Shown here: positions 58,249 through 64,000 of the stretch, one piece after another
How the letters are laid out: every line of letters starts with the position of its first letter
Numbering within the stretch: the first letter of the stretch is position 1
NCBI GenBank assembly: GCA_964036045.1
Contig: OZ038385.1
Span: 36,736,063 to 36,800,062, forward strand
From: Eutreptiella sp. 'Long Island Sound 2002'
Taxonomy: Eukaryota > Euglenozoa > Euglenophyceae > Eutreptiales > Eutreptiaceae
DNA: 64,000 nt
Reading direction: 5' to 3'
Made by a program: the position numbers and the translations under genes
The notes under the pieces: generated by a model
What the model was told of the DNA's origin: nothing
What the model saw: only the letters and a program-made list of their open reading frames with translations
The model's database searches: none

Positions 58249-60708
58249 ATGGATCCAGGAAGAGTGGACGCCGATGTGAACACAGCGCCAGCGCCTGAGG
58301 CACCGGCAAGGCCGGCGCCTGACGCTGTACCTTCGGTGGAGCCCTTACATGGGCCAGTGGATACGGCGGAGGACTCCCTGGATGGCCTCCAGACGGCCTT
58401 CGGGGCCCTGACGGTCAAGGAAGTGGTCTCTCAACCTCAGCCTGTGAAGAGGAAGAGAGGGAACGAGAGCGAGAAGGATGCTGGAGAAGGAGCAGACGAA
58501 GGAGAGGAGCAAGGGCAAGACCCGACGGATGTCCCTACCTTCGAAGGCGCACCAAGCGCTTCTGGCCTCCATGCATCACCCTCTCCCATAACCACCACAC
58601 TCCCAGCCGCCGCTACATCCACTTCCACAACCAACCCGCCTATGGCAGAGGGCACAGGCTTTACTGGCATGCCTCACTACCCCGCCTATGGCATGGGCCC
58701 ACCTACCACTGCGCTCCTTGAGGCAACTACTGCCAGTGAGCCGGTGGCTTCCAGCTCTGCGCCGCGTTGGTATGCGGCTGACCATCCCCATCCACTCCAC
58801 GCCACTGGAACCTACATGGAAGTTCCTGGGTATGCTCCTGGGTGTGCACCTGGGTATGCACCCCTGAGTGGGTTGAGGAGAGGACCAGAGTCTCTGGGAG
58901 GCAGGAGTAGAGGATCGGGAAGATCCTCCAACAGGTCCCTGACGCGGTCGGAGATCAATGAGGTGCTCCGAGGAGCCACTTCGCAAATCGTGAGCGACCT
59001 CACGCAAGAGATCAGGGAGAAACTGCAGCCCCTGATGATCCCGTCCCATGCGTCACCTACGACGGTGGGAATGTCACCCCACCGAGTACAGGCTAACCAC
59101 CTGGCGGCAGGGTTGACAAATACCCTGGGGAGCCTGAGGAGCCGACCGATGCCGACTCCTGCAGCAGTACCGAGAAGTCCATTCGTCCCGAGGACAGCAC
59201 AGCCGCCCTACAGTCACGTGACGAACTCGACGAGGGCCGAGCTGGACCAGCTGGGGCTGACAGCCCTAAGGGCTATGGTGGACGTGGAGCCTTATGGCTC
59301 CAGTGATCTAGGCGGAGACCCCTCCGATGATGGGCCGCCGTCGATGACTTCTTCTTCGCCATCGGATGACGAAGACCCTGAGGACCCCGAGGACCCCAAG
59401 GGTAAGAAGAAGAAGAAGAAGAAGAAGAAGACCCGACGCCCTGAAGGACGCCGAGCTCAGGAGGCGAAGGCTATTGCCACCTCCAAGATAGTGGTGAACC
59501 TGCCTGAATTCACAGGCAAGGACCTCAGCGAGTTCGCTGAGAACTTTGGCCGGTTCCTACGACTGACCGGCCAAACCCACGCGAGTGGGCGAGTGAAGTG
59601 CGACCTGCTCCTGCAGTGCTGCAAGACGAAGTACCTGGAGAAGCAGGTCAGGCAGATCGTCACTAACTCCGCCACCTTTGCCGATGTGTTGGTTGCCCTG
59701 GAGAGGCAGTACCCAACCTACGAGACCGACCTCTCCATCAGGGCCGAGATCCAGAACCTGCCCGTCCTGCCCAACAACCCCAAACCCGGCAGGGTCTCCG
59801 AGCTGTTGGCGGACCTGGACCACTGGGCTGGACGACTGACGCCCGGTTCCTACAGCAGCGACGACCTGCTGTTTTGGTTGTGCTCCAAGCTCCCCCGAGA
59901 GCTATGGGACGAGTGCCGTCTGACGGCTGAGCGCAAGGCTAGATCCCTCCGCTACGAGGATCTATGCGTGCTGCTCCTGGAGATGGCGCTGGAGAAGGAG
60001 AGCGACCAGCACCTGAACCACTACCGTCCTGGTGGTGGAGGTTCTGGAGGCAAAGGGTACCAAGGGTCCCGACCTGGGCAGGGGACTACCCCCAAACACG
60101 CCCACGCCCGCCTAATGGAGAACGTGAAGGAGCTATTCTGGTGTGATGCCAGAGACGAGCAGGGCCACCTGCAGCACGCCTCTGACTGCGAGCAGCGAGA
60201 CTGCTTCGTCGTCCAGGGGAAGCAGCAGGAGAAGATCACCGGCGCCGAAGTGAAGCTGCCGGATCATTACCGCTGCACCATCACGTGTGCATTCTGCGGT
60301 AAGAGGAAGCACTACGAGGACGAGTGCTACCATAAGCAACGCCTATCGGCGAAGCTTAAGCGGGAAGATCCTGGCAAAAGCTCAGGCAAAGGTGGAGGCA
60401 AGGCCAAAGGCAACGACTCCGGCAAGGGCAAGTCGAAAGGACGTGGTCAAGGTGGTCAAGACAAGGGTCAAGGTGGACGAGGAGGAGGCGCTAACCGCCA
60501 GAACGACAACAAGAACAAGGACAAGAACGGAGGCAACCCCAACCCTAATCCAGGGGGGAACTCCGAGCCCTCTGGAGGGCAGACTGGACCTACCACACGC
60601 TCACAGACGCAGGCCCAGCAAGAACAAGGAGCCAAGCGTGAGCATGAAGGTGGTGATGACGGCAACGCCAAGAGGCCCGCAAATTGCGGAACAAGGGGTT
60701 CGAGGTGA
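58249..60708 (+). CDS. gag: Gag of a Ty3/gypsy-type retrotransposon
   Basis: An 819-residue intact frame encoding the structural protein of the element. Residues 1-380 are Pro/Ala/Gly-rich and poorly structured. A Lys-run (about 386-395) precedes the capsid-like region (418-595; LPEFTGKDLSEFAENFGRFL through LWDECRLTAERKARSL), a helical retrotransposon Gag fold. A CX2CX4HX4C zinc knuckle (CAFCGKRKHYEDEC, 680-693) is followed by a Gly/Lys-rich tail, fitting RNA packaging. The ATG at 58249 is the first in frame. The frame ends in a TGA at 60706-60708 while the pol frame lies at -1. The overlapping -1 frame from about 60,678 (KLRNKGFEVTCPAEF) looks coding, so the natural junction is probably upstream of the Gag stop. 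Confidence 0.85.
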   Translation: MDPGRVDADVNTAPAPEAPARPAPDAVPSVEPLHGPVDTAEDSLDGLQTAFGALTVKEVVSQPQPVKRKRGNESEKDAGEGADEGEEQGQDPTDVPTFEGAPSASGLHASPSPITTTLPAAATSTSTTNPPMAEGTGFTGMPHYPAYGMGPPTTALLEATTASEPVASSSAPRWYAADHPHPLHATGTYMEVPGYAPGCAPGYAPLSGLRRGPESLGGRSRGSGRSSNRSLTRSEINEVLRGATSQIVSDLTQEIREKLQPLMIPSHASPTTVGMSPHRVQANHLAAGLTNTLGSLRSRPMPTPAAVPRSPFVPRTAQPPYSHVTNSTRAELDQLGLTALRAMVDVEPYGSSDLGGDPSDDGPPSMTSSSPSDDEDPEDPEDPKGKKKKKKKKKTRRPEGRRAQEAKAIATSKIVVNLPEFTGKDLSEFAENFGRFLRLTGQTHASGRVKCDLLLQCCKTKYLEKQVRQIVTNSATFADVLVALERQYPTYETDLSIRAEIQNLPVLPNNPKPGRVSELLADLDHWAGRLTPGSYSSDDLLFWLCSKLPRELWDECRLTAERKARSLRYEDLCVLLLEMALEKESDQHLNHYRPGGGGSGGKGYQGSRPGQGTTPKHAHARLMENVKELFWCDARDEQGHLQHASDCEQRDCFVVQGKQQEKITGAEVKLPDHYRCTITCAFCGKRKHYEDECYHKQRLSAKLKREDPGKSSGKGGGKAKGNDSGKGKSKGRGQGGQDKGQGGRGGGANRQNDNKNKDKNGGNPNPNPGGNSEPSGGQTGPTTRSQTQAQQEQGAKREHEGGDDGNAKRPANCGTRGSR

Positions 60709-60728
60709 CCTGTCCCGCGGAATTCTGA

Positions 60729-63700
60729 CGGGGACGCTCTGGTGGCACCCAAGACCTGGTGTTTTGGGTACGTATCCGACTAGGGGGACGTGAATACCTG
60801 GGGGTACTGGATACTGGCGCCACAATATCTATAGTGGCCAAGAAAATTTTACCTTGTGGGAGCCTGAAGAACACCATGACCACCGCCGCTATACGCATGG
60901 GGGATGGACATGTGGTGCACAGCTGCGGGGACTGTGAAGTGGAGGTACCTATGGGCTCTCGAACTATCGCCCATCGGTTCTATGTGATGGACACTGAGGC
61001 CTTCGACTTTGTACTGGGGACTGACTTCTTCGTGCAGCACTCCCAGATACAATCCCTGACGCTGCAAGCGCCCTACCTCCTGTACGTGGACCACGGCAGT
61101 GGCAGAGAGTCTGTGCCACTGGAGCAGTCGGAACATACCTCGAGTTACCTGAGACTATCGAAGGAGGAGCCCTCGAACATGATGGCGGCCTCCAAAACTG
61201 AGGACTATCAACTATTGGGGGAAGTCCTAGACCAAGGTCTGAAGGAGTTGGGTTACTCTCGAGAAGACCTAAGTGTGGAGCTGTTCGCCAGCGACAAGCA
61301 GCATGTACTGGACCTATACTGCAGCAAGGGGAAGAACTGCAGCTATAAATTTTACTGGCCCTCTTTCGGGATGGCCTACGGGAACCCCAGATTCAGTGAA
61401 CTGGGGAAGGTGCTGACCAAGGTGGCCTTGGAACGTTCCCGTATGGTCCTGTGTTCCCCCGTTTTGGGAGCCCATGGGGGCAACGAGTACTGGCGAACCC
61501 TCCTTGACAAGCTGACTATCAGCTCTGTGCGATTACCTGATGAGGCCATCTACGTGCCTCTGGGACGCAAGACACCCATTGGGAAGCCCGGATGGGGGAG
61601 TATGCTCAGCGTGGTGGACGGAAGTCTTACCACCATTCCCTGGGAAGACCTGGACCCTACTCTGGTCCAGGCTATACAACGAGAAAGCGATGGACTCGCC
61701 TTGGGTGACTTGAAGGATCGCCTACGACCTCAAGATGCTGTTGAAACTACACCCGGAGGAGATGAGTACGTCGTGACTGACACCAACGCCCCCAACTCTC
61801 CCTGTCATGTACCTGTTCCTGATGGAGTCTCTGAGTGTGGACTATCTGAGCTACCTAGCTCTATCCACTCAGACGACGAAACTGAGCACGACGCCTTCTT
61901 CGTGCAGACCGCGGTGGAGGAAGTGGAGAACGCCGAGTACGTCGCCCCACTAAAACCCCTACTCTCCATGAGGGTGGAAGACCCCGTGGATGAAGAGCTG
62001 GACCCTAGATCCAGGCTCAGGGAGTATGTGGATTCCAAGAGGAAGTTGGTGGCGAAAAAGCTATGCTACGCGAAGCCTACCCGCAGCTCGTGGCCACTGA
62101 AGCAAGGACGTATGGGAGACCTATCCCAATTGAAGGAGGACCTCGAACAGAAGATCACCACCTGGCAAAGGGAGGTAGATCTCAAGCTCATGAAGAGCGT
62201 GTGGGGCGCCCATGTGAGGACCCCAGAGGAGGACGACCTCTCGGAGGAATGTGCATGTGAACCCCCTCGAGCGTGCCTATGTTGCCATCGTCCACCGGAG
62301 ATGGTCGAGCAAGATCTTCTATATGCCTACCAAGGGCTGAAGGATGCTACAGCGGGCGAAGAGTCGATGGAGGACCACCTCCCGACGTCTATTCAAGGGG
62401 CAAGCAACTTACACTCCGACGAGGACATGGAGGACAAGATCAAGATATTGGACCCGCGGGTACAGAAGCTGATAAGGACCTATCTGGAGGTGTTCGGAGA
62501 ACTACCCCCTCCAGCCTCATGCGACAAGCTGGTACAGATGGACCTCAAGCTGAAACCCGAGTTCGTGGGTCACAAGATACGGAGGAGACCCTATACAGCT
62601 CCTAAAGAGCAGGCCGACGAGATTGAGCGACAGATACAGGAGTGTATCGACGCTGGCCTAGTCCTGGAGTACAAGGACGGGGACTATCCCCTACACTGCA
62701 GCCCCTGTTTGCTGGTGGCTAAACCTGGGTCTACAGCCAAACGGCTGGTAGTGGACTATGGAGAACTAAACAAGAAGACGCTGAACCACTCAGGGTCCAT
62801 ACCCATTATGGAGTCTACCCTGGAGAAGATAGCCTCCTGTCGCTACAAGACCAAGATGGACAAGCGAAGTGGATTCTGGCAAGTGGACCTGACGCCCAAC
62901 GCGCAGGAACTACTGGCCTTCATCACCCCTCAGGGGAGGGTTTCCAAGTGGAAAGTCATGCCATTTGGCGTGGCTAACGCACCCGCTCTGTTCCAAGAGC
63001 TGATGAACAAGATCTTGTCCATCCTACGAAGGAGACCTAAGGTGCAGGAGCTCATATCCCGTGGGGCCCAGATGGAGGCTCACATCGACGATGTATGCCT
63101 CGGGACCAATACCCAGGAGGATCACCTAATCCTCTTGGGTGAGTTCTTTGCGGTCTGCCAGGAGAACCACACTCGACTCAAGCTGGAGAAGTGTGAGTTC
63201 ATGCAGGAGACCATGCAGTACTTGGGGTTTGACGTTGGCTATGGGTGGTGGACCCCAGCGGCCTCTAAGGCCAAACCCCTGATGGATGCCAAGGTACGAC
63301 ACGAAGACCCCAAGAAAGGACTTCATGATGTACGCAGTTTCATTGGGGCGTGCAACTTCTATCGCCGCCACATCAAAAACTTCACCTACACCAGCGCTGT
63401 ACTGACTGACTTGATCAAGAAGAGTACTACCTGGCGCTGGGGCCCACAAGAGCAACAAGCGTTTGACGAGCTCAAAGACAAGGTAGCCAACGCTAAGTGC
63501 TTGGGCGTGCCTAGGGCACAAGGGGAGATCATCCTGGTGACCGACGCCAGCAATGTGGGCGGTGGTGGAACGTTGTTCCAATGGCAAGCACTAGAGAAGG
63601 AGGAGTTCGACCCGGCCATTTCCCAATGGGGGACGGAAGGTCTCAACCGAGATGGAACCCTCAAGCACAGCTACCCTGACGACAAGTGGGTCCTAGTACC

Positions 63701-64000
63701 TCTGGCCCACTGGAACTGGAAGTGGAACCAGGCCAGGGGGAACTACTCCACCTATGAGCAGGAATTGCTCGCGGGTATGCTGGTGCTATCCTCACAAGCA
63801 CGACTGTTGGGGAGTAACCCTGTGGTCTGGCTATGCGACCAAGAACCGGTCCGCAGTTTCCAGAAGGGCCCCCCACCTGAGAAGGCCAAGCTACGTCGCT
63901 GGTGGACCTACCTCAGTCAACTACGGCTGACGGTACACCATATCCAGGGAGTGAAGAACGAGTGCGCCGACTACATCAGCCGCAACAACTTCGACGCCCT
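60729..64000 (+). CDS. pol: Pol of a Ty3/gypsy-type retrotransposon (protease, extra domain, RT, RNase H; runs off the window)
   Basis: Open in one frame from the codon after a TGA (60726-60728) to the window edge, about 1,090 codons. Counting from 60729: aspartic protease with LDTGAT (27-32) and FVLGTDFF; a segment with ELFASDKQHVLDLYC (184-198), FGMAYGNPRFSELGKVLTKV (213-232) and RMVLCSP that is unusual here; a long acidic linker; reverse transcriptase (about 605-850) with VVDYGELNK (674-682), MPFGVANAPALFQ (744-756) and the catalytic AHIDDV (H at the usual Tyr position, 785-788); RNase H with acidic residues D939, E1010 and D1037, ending ADYISRN. The integrase would lie beyond the edge. 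Domain order PR-RT-RH supports Ty3/gypsy. The TGA and the -1 offset from gag may be recoding signals or damage. Confidence 0.85.

Larger units (their letters stand above)
57701..64000 (+). mobile_element. Ty3/gypsy-type LTR retrotransposon (5' part)
   Basis: Composite of the unresolved 5' region, Gag and Pol. The coding frames are long and open, so this is a recent copy. The 3' half (integrase, polypurine tract, 3' LTR) is outside the window. The left boundary is approximate. Confidence 0.75.

Overview
This window is a nuclear genomic segment of a microbial eukaryote. It has no operons. Genes are sparse and monocistronic, two long intron-free reading frames sit among mostly non-coding DNA, and the repeat content is high: a 14.3-kb satellite array, many minisatellites, an LTR retrotransposon, a transposase relic and MITE-like copies. 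The lineage cannot be fixed from this window. An SSU-rRNA-like fragment near 50.33 kb carries wording (AGGACTAAGCCATG, GGCTCATTACA) that, from memory, recalls Euglenozoa more than most eukaryotes. The divergent hybrid histidine kinase at 16.5-19.1 kb and the Gag/Pol at the right end recall sequences from algal protists such as chromerids and dinoflagellates. A repeat-rich protist, possibly an alga, is the safest reading.

Layout. From 0 to 16 kb no gene can be supported; there are two copies of a MITE-like element (one with a small Tudor/SH3-like frame), a 28-bp tandem array at 11.0-11.66 kb and several degenerate repeats. From 16.48 to 19.11 kb lies a broken or mis-assembled hybrid histidine kinase (membrane segments, H-box, HATPase, receiver), interrupted by (CCCTCA)n repeats, two apparent frameshifts and one in-frame TAG. 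From 21.51 to 35.84 kb lies an 85-bp satellite of roughly 168 copies with two inverted blocks and nested higher-order duplications (1,105 bp within 3,984 bp). A zinc-finger gene (35.84-36.60 kb) begins directly at its edge.

From 38.46 to 41.14 kb one uninterrupted frame encodes a protein kinase fused to a PARG-like ADP-ribose glycohydrolase fold; this is the most striking gene. From 45.31 to 46.42 kb lies an orphan Rossmann-fold, methyltransferase-like gene. Near 50.3 kb is a piece resembling the 5' end of SSU rRNA. At 50.82-51.24 kb a 170-bp tandem repeat proves to be a relative of the 85-bp satellite, keeping both of its stem-loops, and it lies about 570 bp upstream of a second Cys-rich, Ser-tract gene (51.81-52.78 kb). 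A pogo/Tigger-like transposase remnant lies at 56.4-57.2 kb (minus strand). A Ty3/gypsy-type element runs from about 58.2 kb off the right end, with an odd domain between protease and reverse transcriptase.

How it fits together. Two genes look like signalling proteins (the kinase-PARG fusion and the histidine kinase). Two look like nuclear nucleic-acid-binding proteins placed beside related satellites. The rest is mobile or repetitive DNA. Four separate coding stretches each need a single -1 shift to read through, so single-base deletion errors in the assembly must be excluded before calling these genes dead.
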